64,000 nt of DNA from Litoribacillus peritrichatus (lineage in GTDB: Bacteria; Pseudomonadota; Gammaproteobacteria; Pseudomonadales; Litoribrevibacteraceae): contig NZ_BAABBN010000006.1 in assembly GCF_039537985.1 (NCBI RefSeq), positions 57,714-121,713 of the forward strand. Reading direction: 5' to 3'. The notes beneath the pieces are model-generated. The model did no database searches. It had not been told where the DNA came from and saw nothing but the letters and a program-made list of their open reading frames with translations. A program made the position numbers and the translations under genes. Below are positions 32,444 through 41,825 of this stretch, in pieces (within the stretch, counting starts at the first letter, position 1; each line of letters begins with the position of its first letter).

Positions 32444-32524
32444 TCACCGAAGTAAGGTAACCACCAGCGCATCGCCTGCCTTTCAGCGGGCGATGTGGAT
32501 CGAACGCCACCTTCCTTGCCCGAA

Positions 32525-34027
32525 CTAACTGTCCAGCCAAGCCGGCTTGTGCGCCTGCCAATTCAATTCAGACTCCAGCTGTGCGGCCAATTGAAATAAG
32601 GTCACCTCATCCGCCATTGGGGCCATAAACTGAACCCCCACCGGTAAACCATTATCTGCCCAGTGCACAGGCACAGACATCGCAGGTTGACCCGTCAGGT
32701 TGGCCAGCTGGGTAAACGGCAATTTTTCCAGTTGGCGAAAAGCGAGTTTTTCAAAGATGCCGCTGCGCTTGAGCAAAGTCGCTATCGGTAATTTGTACAA
32801 GCCACGCAGAACAATTTTTTCGATCGAGGACGGCATTAACTCTCCCACTTTGGCAGGCAAGTCAGCCATTGTCGGCGTAAGATAGAGGTCGTATTTTTTA
32901 TGAAACTCACCCATGGTCCGAGCATAGATATTCCACGCATGCAGAGTTTGTGCGAACTCTTTTGCCGAATAGGTTTCGCCCAGTTTCACCAACAACGCCG
33001 TCATAATTTCGATGTCTTTACCCGGCTTTAAGGCACGCCCCAGTTGTTGCTCAATATGACCGATGGCGGCCGCCGTTTCACCCAGGTTCATCGCCAGATA
33101 ACTTTGATACAACTGAGTAGCGTCGTACTCGGGGGTGGCTTCTTCTACGATGTGCCCTAACGACTCCAACAACTTCGCGGTTTTCTCAACCGCCCGCTTA
33201 CACTCCGGGTTTACAGTCCCTCCGGTTGGGTTCTCTGTACTGAAAGCGATTGTCAGACGACGAGGCGCAACCTTAGTCATAGCCAAGTAAGACTGCCCTG
33301 GTTTTTCCATCGGGAAGTGCGCGCCGTGATCCGGCCCGGCGGTTAAATCCAACATCAAAGCACTGTCACGTACACTGCGAGACAACACATGCTCAACGGC
33401 CGCCCCTTGCCACAGTTGCCCCTGATCCGGCCCCGTTGGTGTTCGTCCTCTGGAAGGCTTCAACCCAAACAAACCACAACACGAGGCAGGAATTCGAATG
33501 GAACCGCCACCATCACCTGCGGATGCCACTGGCACAATGCGGGCTGCCACAGCCGCGCCACTGCCACCACTTGACCCGCCAGGGGTGTGATCGGTATTCC
33601 AGGGGTTACGACTTGGTCCGAACAACTCCGGCTCAGTCACCCCCATCAACCCGAATTCCGGGGTATTCGTTTTTCCTAAATGAATCAGACCCGCCTGTTG
33701 GAATCGATTCACCATTTCCGAATTATGCTCCGGGATATAATCCGCCAAGGCTCGACTGCCGCAACTGAACGGCACACCTTCATAGGCGGCCACCAGATCC
33801 TTCAACAAGAAGGGCACCCCGTACAAAGGGCTTTGGGGATTGAGCTTTTCAAAGTCTCGTCGCCAACGATCCACCATGGGGGTGACCACCGCATTGATCT
33901 GAGGGTTTCTCTGTTCCATCCGGGCGACAGCTGCATCCACCACATCATTGATCGAAAGCTCTTTGTTTGAAATCGCCTCTGACAACGCAACGGCGTCCAT
34001 ATTATCGTATTCAGGTAAGGCTACCAT
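32525..34027 (-). CDS. Amidase-signature family hydrolase
   Basis: A 500-residue amidase-signature enzyme. The Ser-cisSer-Lys triad is visible: Lys76 (PFLLKDLVAAYEG), Ser152 (TPGGSSGGSGAAVAA) and nucleophile Ser176 (GDGGGSIRIPAS). The insert and C-terminal part (TGQPAMSVPVHWADNGLP near the end) resemble the 6-aminohexanoate-cyclic-dimer hydrolase/NylA group more than GatA, and there are no gatB or gatC neighbours. Its amide substrate is not deducible. It is divergent from the HD-GYP gene across about 215 bases. Confidence 0.88.
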   Translation of the reverse strand: MVALPEYDNMDAVALSEAISNKELSINDVVDAAVARMEQRNPQINAVVTPMVDRWRRDFEKLNPQSPLYGVPFLLKDLVAAYEGVPFSCGSRALADYIPEHNSEMVNRFQQAGLIHLGKTNTPEFGLMGVTEPELFGPSRNPWNTDHTPGGSSGGSGAAVAARIVPVASAGDGGGSIRIPASCCGLFGLKPSRGRTPTGPDQGQLWQGAAVEHVLSRSVRDSALMLDLTAGPDHGAHFPMEKPGQSYLAMTKVAPRRLTIAFSTENPTGGTVNPECKRAVEKTAKLLESLGHIVEEATPEYDATQLYQSYLAMNLGETAAAIGHIEQQLGRALKPGKDIEIMTALLVKLGETYSAKEFAQTLHAWNIYARTMGEFHKKYDLYLTPTMADLPAKVGELMPSSIEKIVLRGLYKLPIATLLKRSGIFEKLAFRQLEKLPFTQLANLTGQPAMSVPVHWADNGLPVGVQFMAPMADEVTLFQLAAQLESELNWQAHKPAWLDS

Positions 34028-34242
34028 GCCATCTCTCTCCGCAAGTTTTGTTCTTATTTATACATGAGCTTTTATTCATCATCTATCAAAATCTGAGCAT
34101 TTCATAGCATAAAGCAAGCTCGCATGGCGGCCTTGGGCGTCTCGCCAAGGCGGAATAATGCAATTTGACATAGTGTTATCATTTCAACCGTTGCTATACT
34201 GGAAAATAAATAAAAACATAATTTAGTTTGTATACTTGGTTT

Positions 34243-35517
34243 ATGACAGAGCATCACAAGAAACAGTACCACGGTACCAACCTCATTGAGGTGAAGCTTG
34301 AGGTTTCGCAACTTGAGATTGGCATGCAAGTTAAGAAATTGGATCGGCCCTGGCTCGAAACCCCCTTTATGTTTCAAGGGTTTCGCATCACCACCGACCG
34401 AGAACTTCAACAACTCCGTGCCGTCTGCCAGTTTGTGATTATCGAAGTCGAAGAGCACTATTGGTTCTCCTATCAAAAACATCACTTAGGCGAACAAAAA
34501 GAACGGGAAGCCCGAGTTAATAAACCGATTATCACGCCCATTACCCAAGCCTTTCCTGAAGCCGTTGAACTCTACAACAAAGCCGACATTGAAATTCATC
34601 AAATCCTGAATCGGGTCAAAGAAACCGAAGACATTGATGTCGAGCCTATCCAAGACACCGTCAACGGATTCGTGAAAAGCGTGGTCACCAACCCCAATGC
34701 CTTACTTTGGCTGACCCGCATCAAAGACCGGGATGAATACACCGCCGAGCACTGTCTGCGCGTCGCCATTTTGGCCATGGCGTTCGGCCGTCATCTGGGC
34801 CTGCCGGAAGAAGAACTGAAACTGCTGGGTATGTGCGGCATGCTGCACGATGTCGGCAAGATGGTCATTCCCAATGAAATTCTGAATAAGCCAGGTCGAT
34901 TAACCGCCGAAGAATACGAGGTCATGAAGACCCATTCAGAAGAAGGCAGCCGCTTACTTTCGGAACAAAGCGGCCTTGATCCGGCCGTCATCTCTGTCGC
35001 ACACCATCATCATGAGCGCCTGGACGGCACCGGCTACCCCAGTCAGCTGCGACCTGAACATATTTCACTGTACACCCGAATCATCACCATCGTCGATTCT
35101 TACGATGCGATTTCCAGTGCCCGTTGTTATAAAAAGGCCTCCACCCCGGCCGAAGCCTTAAAGATTCTGTTTGATAATCGCGGATCTCAATTTGACGGGG
35201 ACTTACTGCAACACTTCATTCTCATGGTCGGCATCATTCCCACCGGCAGTATCGTAGAAATGAACAATGGTGAGGTGGGTGTGGTCTTATCGAACAACCC
35301 GGACTACAAACTGAAGCCGAAGGTGCTGCTGGTACGTGATGAATACAAACGGCCACAACCCGAAAAGATCATTAACCTGGCGCACAACCCTTCCACCGAA
35401 GAAGGTTCGCTCTATGAGATCAAAAAAGCGTTAACCAATGGTAGTTACGACGTGGACATCATGGATTACCGTCAACCGAAAGCTTACCCTCACTTATCAC
35501 AATTCGACTGGCTGTAA
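34243..35517 (+). CDS. HD-GYP cyclic-di-GMP phosphodiesterase with DUF3391 N-terminus
   Basis: A 424-residue protein. Residues 10-130 match DUF3391 (VKLEVSQLEIGMQVKKLDRP; PFMFQGFRI), the usual partner of this enzyme type. The HD-GYP domain covers about 165-370: HCLRVAILAMAFGRHLGL, the metal motif His202-Asp203-x-Gly-Lys206, HHHHERLDGTGYP with Gly264-Tyr265-Pro266, and DSYDAISSARCYKK. All key residues are kept, so hydrolysis of cyclic di-GMP is expected. The ATG at 34243 was chosen over a TTG five codons earlier; neither has a strong ribosome binding site. Confidence 0.92.
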   Translation: MTEHHKKQYHGTNLIEVKLEVSQLEIGMQVKKLDRPWLETPFMFQGFRITTDRELQQLRAVCQFVIIEVEEHYWFSYQKHHLGEQKEREARVNKPIITPITQAFPEAVELYNKADIEIHQILNRVKETEDIDVEPIQDTVNGFVKSVVTNPNALLWLTRIKDRDEYTAEHCLRVAILAMAFGRHLGLPEEELKLLGMCGMLHDVGKMVIPNEILNKPGRLTAEEYEVMKTHSEEGSRLLSEQSGLDPAVISVAHHHHERLDGTGYPSQLRPEHISLYTRIITIVDSYDAISSARCYKKASTPAEALKILFDNRGSQFDGDLLQHFILMVGIIPTGSIVEMNNGEVGVVLSNNPDYKLKPKVLLVRDEYKRPQPEKIINLAHNPSTEEGSLYEIKKALTNGSYDVDIMDYRQPKAYPHLSQFDWL

Positions 35518-35538
35518 ACCGCGATACAAAGGCGTTGG

Positions 35539-36051
35539 TCAGTCCAGTGCCTTTGCAGCTTGCGACCACTCTTTAAGTGCCGACTGATAGTTCTCATGCA
35601 AATCGCGCGTCATTACTTTATACGCCTGAATGGTTTGCCAAAGGGATTTTGACCATCGCTCTGAATAAGATTTGATGGCGGTCATTGGCAACATTTCAAT
35701 GGATTCACCCTGTCTGAATTCTCGCACCACCAGCTCTGATAAATCAGGGAACGACGCCAAATCAATACTTGGGATTCGTGCCAGCCAGCGGGTCAACGCA
35801 TCAACAAAGGCAAATTCATCATGGGAAAAGCGCATTTCAAGGAAGAAGCCTTTTTCAGAACTCGTCAAAAACTGCCGTAAAAGGTCATATTGCTGGCGCT
35901 GATGCTCGGCCGACATGGCCGCATTACCATCCATAGGACACGACACCGAAACGCTGTTCGGTGTTAAACCAATATGATAAATGGTCTCTAACTCCGCCTC
36001 CAGAATCGAGATTACTGGCTGCTGAGTGCGGTCTGTAACTACTTCGTACAT
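35539..36051 (-). CDS. Hypothetical cytoplasmic protein
   Basis: A 170-residue soluble protein with no signal peptide, membrane segment or recognised domain. It is mainly helical, with a Trp- and Lys-rich C-terminal part (YSERWSKSLWQTIQAYKVMT). The start at 36051 is preferred because AGGGGGTGG lies upstream. It is convergent with the HD-GYP gene, the two stop codons being about 20 bases apart, with a short CAAAGGC/GCCTTTG inverted repeat spanning the gap. Function unknown. Confidence 0.65.
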   Translation of the reverse strand: MYEVVTDRTQQPVISILEAELETIYHIGLTPNSVSVSCPMDGNAAMSAEHQRQQYDLLRQFLTSSEKGFFLEMRFSHDEFAFVDALTRWLARIPSIDLASFPDLSELVVREFRQGESIEMLPMTAIKSYSERWSKSLWQTIQAYKVMTRDLHENYQSALKEWSQAAKALD

Positions 36052-36192
36052 AAGCCACCCCCTTAAGAAGTTTATCGGCGGCAATTGGCCAAACTGAACA
36101 GTTTTTAGCCAATTAATTAACCTTAGTCATATACAAAGCAAAATTACAGCCATCTTTACTCATTATTTTAGCGAATCGATGAAGCGACCCAC

Positions 36193-36675
36193 TCAGTTGT
36201 CTTCAACTTGCCAGTCACCCGATTTACCACCGCTCTTGGAAAGTACCCGAATCCCCTCGATGCGCATCATTTTATCGACCGCTTTACACATATCGTAAAC
36301 CGTCAGACACGCCACAGACGCTGCGGTCAGCGCTTCCATTTCAACACCGGTTTGTCCGGTCAGTTTACACTCCGCCAAAACCCGGACGCGGCCAGCTTCT
36401 GGCTGAATGTCAAAATTCACTTTCACTGAACTCAACATCAAAGGGTGGCATAAAGGAATGAGATCCGGCGTTTTCTTCGCTGCCTGAATACCGGCGATGC
36501 GGGCAACCGCCAAAACATCCCCTTTTTTATGGCTGCCTTCCGCCACCATAGCCAAAGTTTTGTCGTTCATATAAACAAAACCTTCCGCTTGTGACGTACG
36601 GGTAGTCGCTTGCTTCTCAGAAACATCGACCATCACTGCGTTGCCCTTATCATCGATATGGGTAAATTGACTCAT
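36193..36675 (-). CDS. moaC: Cyclic pyranopterin monophosphate synthase
   Basis: A 160-residue MoaC, which with MoaA makes cyclic pyranopterin monophosphate, the first intermediate of molybdenum cofactor. Conserved segments: FTHIDDKGNAVMVDVSEK, the active-site LIPLCHPLMLSSV region and TGVEMEALTAASVACLTVYD with its MCKAVDK end. AGGAA precedes the ATG. It lies 12 bases after the RmlD-like gene in the same direction, while moaA and mobA flank on either side of a short divergent promoter region. Confidence 0.95.
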   Translation of the reverse strand: MSQFTHIDDKGNAVMVDVSEKQATTRTSQAEGFVYMNDKTLAMVAEGSHKKGDVLAVARIAGIQAAKKTPDLIPLCHPLMLSSVKVNFDIQPEAGRVRVLAECKLTGQTGVEMEALTAASVACLTVYDMCKAVDKMMRIEGIRVLSKSGGKSGDWQVEDN

Positions 36676-36687
36676 TCTGATTCCTAC

Positions 36688-37596
36688 TTATTTTTTCAAC
36701 TCTGAATCTGGCAAAAACCGGGCTTCCGCCAACTTCGCCACAACCTTGGACAGCTCCACCCGCCACGACTTCTGCTTGATGCCAAAGGTATACAGCAGCT
36801 TCTGGCAGTTAAGCACTGCATTCATCGGTCGTTTGGCGGACCCTTTATGTTGCGAGCTACTGACCTGATCTACGTGCCGAGCCTGAAGTTCCGGATGACG
36901 TTCGGCTTCTTGCACCACCGCTTCTAAAAACTCCCGTCGGGTTACCGCTTCCACATCGGAGTAATGGTAAACGCCCCAGGGGTTAATATTACAAGACAGC
37001 TGCTTACATATTGCCAACACCACCTGTGCCGCCGTTACTGCGGACGTTGGGCAAGCCAATTGCTGACCGATAACTTCCATCCGTTCATCCTGCCCGCCAT
37101 GAGCCAACAAACGACCAACAAAGTTATCTTCACCCGCACTGAACACCAAACCTAAGCGAATTATGACGTGTTTTTCGAGCGTTGAGGCCACGACATCTTC
37201 GGACGCCTGATGAATTTCGCCATAAAGATTGACCGGATTAGGCGCATCTTTCTCCGTATAAGGGCCAACTTTATCCCCATCAAACACGTATGGCGAAGTC
37301 AGGTGCAACATTGGTATATCCAACTGCTGACACGCCTTGGCCAGCGCCCTTGGGATTTCAAGGTTTTTCAAACGACAGCGCTCGACTTCGGCTTCGGCTC
37401 TGTCAACAAAAGGATAAAGCGTGGTGTTGACCACAAAATCAGGGGCATGTTCTTCGAGTAATTGCATGATATCCCGGTGATCAATGAACAGCTGATCATC
37501 CGAGTCAAAGGCAACAAACTCTGTTTCTGAACTTTCCAGAAGCCCGACCAATTCATGTCCGACCTGACTTTCGGAACCCACCACCATTAATTTCAT
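36688..37596 (-). CDS. RmlD-like extended SDR (dTDP-4-dehydrorhamnose reductase family)
   Basis: A 302-residue Rossmann-fold protein. VVGSESQVGHEL gives a slightly degenerate GxxGxxG cofactor site, and the RmlD-type elements DFVVNTTLYPFVDRAEAE, LTSPYVFDGDKVGPYTE and NLYGEIHQASEDVV follow. The catalytic Tyr-x-x-x-Lys is replaced: LYGEIHQ lacks the Lys (YGEIH), whereas RmlD has YGxTK. It may thus be a binding rather than a catalytic protein. It sits between moaC and divergent moaA, with no sugar-nucleotide genes nearby. The ATG at 37596 was chosen over a GTG five codons earlier. Confidence 0.75.
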   Translation of the reverse strand: MKLMVVGSESQVGHELVGLLESSETEFVAFDSDDQLFIDHRDIMQLLEEHAPDFVVNTTLYPFVDRAEAEVERCRLKNLEIPRALAKACQQLDIPMLHLTSPYVFDGDKVGPYTEKDAPNPVNLYGEIHQASEDVVASTLEKHVIIRLGLVFSAGEDNFVGRLLAHGGQDERMEVIGQQLACPTSAVTAAQVVLAICKQLSCNINPWGVYHYSDVEAVTRREFLEAVVQEAERHPELQARHVDQVSSSQHKGSAKRPMNAVLNCQKLLYTFGIKQKSWRVELSKVVAKLAEARFLPDSELKK

Positions 37597-37823
37597 TAAT
37601 GAAAACCTCACCCCTTAACAGATAATGTTATTTACAGGCAAAACTATCAACAAAGCAACCTTAAAATGCCAGTAATCACCTATCTTACAATTTCTTGACC
37701 TGGCTCACCTAATATTCTGGTAAGATATTCAAAATAGCTTTCCGTTACGCAATTACGCAATATAGAACAGTAAAGCGTACGACGAATTTGATCAGGTTCG
37801 GTTATTTCAGACAGGATAAGTTT

Positions 37824-38807
37824 ATGGCATTGATAGACCAATTTGGCAGGCACGTTGACTACGTTCGGATATCGGTAACCGATCGTTGTGACTTCCGTTG
37901 TGTTTATTGCATGGCCGAAGAAATGACCTTCCTCCCGAAAAAGTCGGTACTTTCGCTGGAAGAAATCGAACGCATTTCCAAAGCATTCGTTGACCTGGGC
38001 GTTACCAAAATTCGCCTAACCGGCGGTGAACCTTTAATTCGGCAAAATGTTCTGTCCCTGTTCCAAAAACTTGGCGCTCTTCCCGGCTTAAAAGAATTGG
38101 TGACCACCACCAACGGCAGCCAATTAACAACCATGGCTCAGGACTTAAGAGACGCAGGTTTAAAGCGCCTCAACATCAGTCTCGACAGTCTCAACTCCGA
38201 TCGCTTTACCCAGCTCACCCGTTTCGGCAAGTTAGAGCAGGTATTGAGCGGTATTGACGCAGCGAAAAATGCGAGCTTTGATCAAATCAAGCTCAACAGC
38301 GTGATCATCAAAGGTCGTAATGACGATGAAATTCTGGATCTGGTGGCGTTTGCCAAACAGAAAGCCATTGATATTTGTTTCATTGAAGAAATGCCGTTGG
38401 GCGTCATTACCGAGCACAACCGGGGCGAAAGCCTGTGTTCCAGTGATGAGGTACGGGCAATCATTGAAGGCCAATACCAGCTCATCCCGGACACCTACAA
38501 AACAGGTGGCCCAACCAAATATTACAAGCTAGCAGGCAGTGAATCCCGGGTCGGCTTCATATCGCCGCACAGTCACAACTTTTGTGGCGACTGCAACCGG
38601 GTTCGGGTCACGGTGGAAGGTCGACTCTTACTGTGTTTGGGCAATGAACATTCGGTGGATCTGAAAACGCCCATGCGTGATGGCTGCAGCGACCAGGAAC
38701 TACAACAAATCATTATCGATGCCATGAAAATCAAACCTAAGAGTCACGAGTTTGATGTGCACGATGAACCTCAAATCCTTCGCTTTATGAACACCACTGG
38801 CGGTTAA
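37824..38807 (+). CDS. moaA: GTP 3',8-cyclase (radical SAM)
   Basis: A 327-residue radical-SAM enzyme converting GTP to 3',8-cyclo-7,8-dihydro-GTP. The N-terminal cluster is at Cys22, Cys26 and Cys29 (DRCDFRCVYCM), and the C-terminal cluster at Cys254, Cys257 and Cys271. The terminal Gly-Gly needed by MoaA is intact (NTTGG). AGGA precedes the ATG at 37824. It is divergent from the RmlD-moaC pair. No Moco riboswitch could be recognised in the roughly 225-base leader. Confidence 0.96.
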   Translation: MALIDQFGRHVDYVRISVTDRCDFRCVYCMAEEMTFLPKKSVLSLEEIERISKAFVDLGVTKIRLTGGEPLIRQNVLSLFQKLGALPGLKELVTTTNGSQLTTMAQDLRDAGLKRLNISLDSLNSDRFTQLTRFGKLEQVLSGIDAAKNASFDQIKLNSVIIKGRNDDEILDLVAFAKQKAIDICFIEEMPLGVITEHNRGESLCSSDEVRAIIEGQYQLIPDTYKTGGPTKYYKLAGSESRVGFISPHSHNFCGDCNRVRVTVEGRLLLCLGNEHSVDLKTPMRDGCSDQELQQIIIDAMKIKPKSHEFDVHDEPQILRFMNTTGG

Positions 38808-38815
38808 GTCGTCGG

Positions 38816-39364
38816 CTAAGCATCGGTAAGCGCGTTGATGTTGGCCATCAGGCTTTCTTCCGGTACATCTACCCACTCCACACTAAGGTCATTGAAGACG
38901 CGATAAACACTGCGCTTGCCTTCGTTAAACGCCATTTCAATACTCGAAAATGCAGTGCGATGAATCAGGCAATGCAAAGGATGGTCTTTACGCTCTCCCT
39001 TCAAAGCGTAAATTCCGGCGTCACTCGCCTGCGATGTTAATAAAGCCATCAACTCAGAAGTAATTTTCGGCGTGTCGCACGGAGCCACCATCAACCACTC
39101 AGACTGAACCAATGGAAAGGCACTGACTAAACCACTTAATGGCCCTTGAAAATCCGGATTTTGATCAGAAACAATGTTACCCGACATCAAGGCGTACTGA
39201 TCTTGATTCCGATTGCAGCTGATAAGCAGTGTTGTACAAAGCGGCTTAAGTGCTGCTAAACAATACGACACCAAAGGCCGTTGTTGCCAATGCACCAACC
39301 CCTTATCAACGCCTCCCATCCGACTGCCTTGTCCACCAGCCAGAATCAACCCTGTTATATCCAT
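38816..39364 (-). CDS. mobA: Molybdenum cofactor guanylyltransferase
   Basis: A 182-residue nucleotidyltransferase attaching GMP to molybdopterin. The signature LAGGQGSRMGGVDKGL (residues 7-22) is complete; the APCDTPKI segment and the LHCLIH motif are also typical. It is convergent with moaA, separated by eight bases. The ribosome binding site before the ATG is weak. Confidence 0.94.
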   Translation of the reverse strand: MDITGLILAGGQGSRMGGVDKGLVHWQQRPLVSYCLAALKPLCTTLLISCNRNQDQYALMSGNIVSDQNPDFQGPLSGLVSAFPLVQSEWLMVAPCDTPKITSELMALLTSQASDAGIYALKGERKDHPLHCLIHRTAFSSIEMAFNEGKRSVYRVFNDLSVEWVDVPEESLMANINALTDA

Positions 39365-39471
39365 TGTAATTTACATGCCTTTGAACTATTTGGGCGGCAT
39401 TATACTCTGTGTTATCAACGATCAAACACTTCCGCCGCCTTAAGACTTAACACTCAAGTTCCCAAAACCAA

Positions 39472-39496
39472 AAAACCCTCTATGACAGAGGGTTTT
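39472..39496 (-). terminator. Rho-independent terminator of ssb
   Basis: AAAACCCTC and GAGGGTTTT form a stem with a seven-base loop; on the minus strand a T-rich run follows. It lies about 45 bases beyond the ssb stop codon. Confidence 0.8.
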
Positions 39497-39540
39497 GGGT
39501 TCTATACATCACACACGCCATGGGCGTTTGATGGTATTTT

Positions 39541-40179
39541 TTAGAACGGAATGTCATCATCGAAATCATCAAAACCACCAACAGCCGGCGCTGGCGCGGG
39601 TGTAGATTGTGGCGCAGGATTTTGACGAGGCTGGTTCTGCATTGGCTGTGTTTGCTGAGGCGTTGCCTGGTAAGGCTGGCTTACTGGGGCTGGCGCGGGT
39701 TGCGGCGTAGGCTGCATGGCCGGCGCTTGATTTTGCTGCATGCCACCTTGTTGATTCATATTCTGATTCATCGGTGCCGCTGCAGGCGCTTGCTGCTGAT
39801 AACCACCCATAGGCTGGCCGCCGCCCATTTGATCACCGGCACCACGGCTGTCCAGCATTTGCATTTCACTGGCAACAATCTCAGTCGTGTAACGATCCTG
39901 GCCTTGTTGGTCCTGCCATTTACGGGTACGCAATGCACCTTCAATGTAGACTTTTGACCCTTTACGAAGGTATTGACCGGCAATTTCACCCAGCTTGTTA
40001 AAAATCACAACCCGGTGCCATTCAGTACGTTCTTGCTTCTGACCCGTTTGCTTGTCTGTCCAGGATTCACTGGTAGCAATCGTAATATTGGTCACAGCAC
40101 TGTTGTTCGCGGTGTATCTGGTTTCTGGGTCTTGCCCAAGGTTACCAACCAGGATGACTTTGTTAATTCCTCGTGCCAT
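39541..40179 (-). CDS. ssb: Single-stranded DNA-binding protein
   Basis: A 212-residue SSB. The OB-fold occupies residues 1-110 (MARGINKVILVGNLGQDPET; the ESWTDKQTGQKQERTEWHRV strand pair; GSKVYIEGALRTRKWQ). A long Gly/Gln/Pro/Ala-rich linker follows, and the acidic tip DDDIPF binds replication and repair partners. GGAGAG precedes the ATG, and TATAAT with a T-rich -35 lies just upstream on the minus strand. Order ssb-yajR-(regulator)-uvrA resembles Pseudomonas. Confidence 0.97.
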   Translation of the reverse strand: MARGINKVILVGNLGQDPETRYTANNSAVTNITIATSESWTDKQTGQKQERTEWHRVVIFNKLGEIAGQYLRKGSKVYIEGALRTRKWQDQQGQDRYTTEIVASEMQMLDSRGAGDQMGGGQPMGGYQQQAPAAAPMNQNMNQQGGMQQNQAPAMQPTPQPAPAPVSQPYQATPQQTQPMQNQPRQNPAPQSTPAPAPAVGGFDDFDDDIPF

Positions 40180-40259
40180 GAATCTCTCCAGAAAATCTTA
40201 TTATAGCAAGGTTCGTATAATGAAAAAATAAAGTCGCCCATTGTAGCCTTAGCCAGCAC

Positions 40260-41636
40260 TTAGGCCAAGCCAGGACTCCCTAAAGTTTTCTGAATTATCC
40301 CTTCATTCGTCAGGTCAGGGTCGTATTTTATGTATAAAGTTTGCTTTTGTTCATAGTGAAACACTTCCTGTACGCCACTCAAGCTTTTTAGACCCAGAAT
40401 CTTTTCCTGACAGTCGGTTCCTTCCAATAACGAAATGGTTACCCCTTTCAGAAAGCTGGGTTTTTTCATGCTGCTCACCAGTAACAGCCAAACAACCAAC
40501 AGGCTAATACAGCCCATCAATAAGTATTGATCTCCACCGTGTTGCAACGCTAAGCCACCGAGCCAACCGCCTAAAAAAGCACCAAAGAACTGATGAGAAG
40601 AAAATAGCCCCATCGCACTGCCACGGGTACCTGCCGATGCCAACTTTGCGACCAGTGAAGGCAAGGTGGCCTCCATTAAATTAAAGGCAGTAAAGAAAAC
40701 CAAAAGCAGAGCTATCATCGCATACACGGAATGCACTTCAGTCAGCAAAACAGCTACCACCAACAGCATCAATGCCACGGACAAAACCATCATCCATTTC
40801 ATTTGACGCTTTACTTCCGCCACCAAAATAAACGGCACAGCCAGTAGAAAACCGAGCACCACAACCGGAAGGTACACCCAACCTGTCATTGATGCTTCGA
40901 TCCCAAACACGTCTATGATTCGAGCTGGCAAAATAATAAACAGCGCAGTCAGTAACGCGTGTAAAATCAAAACACCCCAATAAACCCGTTGCAACTGGCC
41001 ATTCATCAGACTTTTTTTCAAACCACCTCGGGTGGAAAGTGTTTCCAAAGAATGCAACACCACCGGCGGGTTAGGTACCACTCCCCATAAAATAACCAAC
41101 CCCACGACACCCAACACGGCTGTCAGCCAAAAAATCCCGTTAAGTCCCCAATACGAATCAACAATCGGCCCTAATACAATGGCAACCGCAAAGGACATCC
41201 CGATGCTGGCCCCAACCATTGCCATGGATCGGGTCCGAGTCTGCTCTGACGTTAAATCACCGAGCAGCGCCATAATACAAGCCGCTACCGCACCACAACC
41301 TTGTAATGCTCTTCCCAGCACCACGCCATAAATGTGGTCACTCATGGCCGCAATCAGGCTACCTGCAATAAATAACAGGTAACCAATGGTAATCATGAAT
41401 TTACGCCCGAAGCGATCAGAAAGGGTGCCAAAAGGAATCTGCATAATGGCCTGAGTCAAACCATATCCGCCGATCGCCAAACCAATCAGCAAAGGGGTTG
41501 CGCCTTCAATCGTTCGCCCGGTACTTTCTGGAGACATATACAAAGAAAGTACTGGTAGCACCATAAACAGGCCCAGCATGCGAAACGTATAAAGCAATGC
41601 CAGAGAAAAAGTACTGACTCGCTCACTAGAATTCAT
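40260..41636 (-). CDS. yajR: YajR-type MFS transporter
   Basis: A 458-residue major facilitator with 12 membrane helices and the motif A signature GTLSDRFGRK between TM2 and TM3. The last 65 or so residues form a small soluble domain (ILGLKSLSGVQEVFHYEQKQ), like the ferredoxin-fold C-terminal domain that defines E. coli YajR. The substrate is unknown. The ATG at 41636 was chosen over a start 14 codons upstream, which lacks membrane-protein character. It is followed 80 bases later by ssb. Confidence 0.88.
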   Translation of the reverse strand: MNSSERVSTFSLALLYTFRMLGLFMVLPVLSLYMSPESTGRTIEGATPLLIGLAIGGYGLTQAIMQIPFGTLSDRFGRKFMITIGYLLFIAGSLIAAMSDHIYGVVLGRALQGCGAVAACIMALLGDLTSEQTRTRSMAMVGASIGMSFAVAIVLGPIVDSYWGLNGIFWLTAVLGVVGLVILWGVVPNPPVVLHSLETLSTRGGLKKSLMNGQLQRVYWGVLILHALLTALFIILPARIIDVFGIEASMTGWVYLPVVVLGFLLAVPFILVAEVKRQMKWMMVLSVALMLLVVAVLLTEVHSVYAMIALLLVFFTAFNLMEATLPSLVAKLASAGTRGSAMGLFSSHQFFGAFLGGWLGGLALQHGGDQYLLMGCISLLVVWLLLVSSMKKPSFLKGVTISLLEGTDCQEKILGLKSLSGVQEVFHYEQKQTLYIKYDPDLTNEGIIQKTLGSPGLA

Positions 41637-41825
41637 TCGGTATCCATCCTCTTTTGTGATCGAGCGCAAGTTTATCACCTTTGCGCTTACGACAATATCT
41701 TCATGCTACGTAGGAAATAAGACATACCTCAAGAACCTGCTATTTTTTTATGGCTTAATAGAGGGAATTGAACTGGGTTATTAGGGATTTACCAGTTTTT
41801 GCCCAAGGAACAAGGTGCCTAATGT

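Noticed and set aside
37597..37823. Molybdenum cofactor riboswitch ahead of moaA
   Set aside because: Moco riboswitches often precede moaA in gammaproteobacteria, but I could not find the conserved core elements here by eye. A covariance-model search would settle it.
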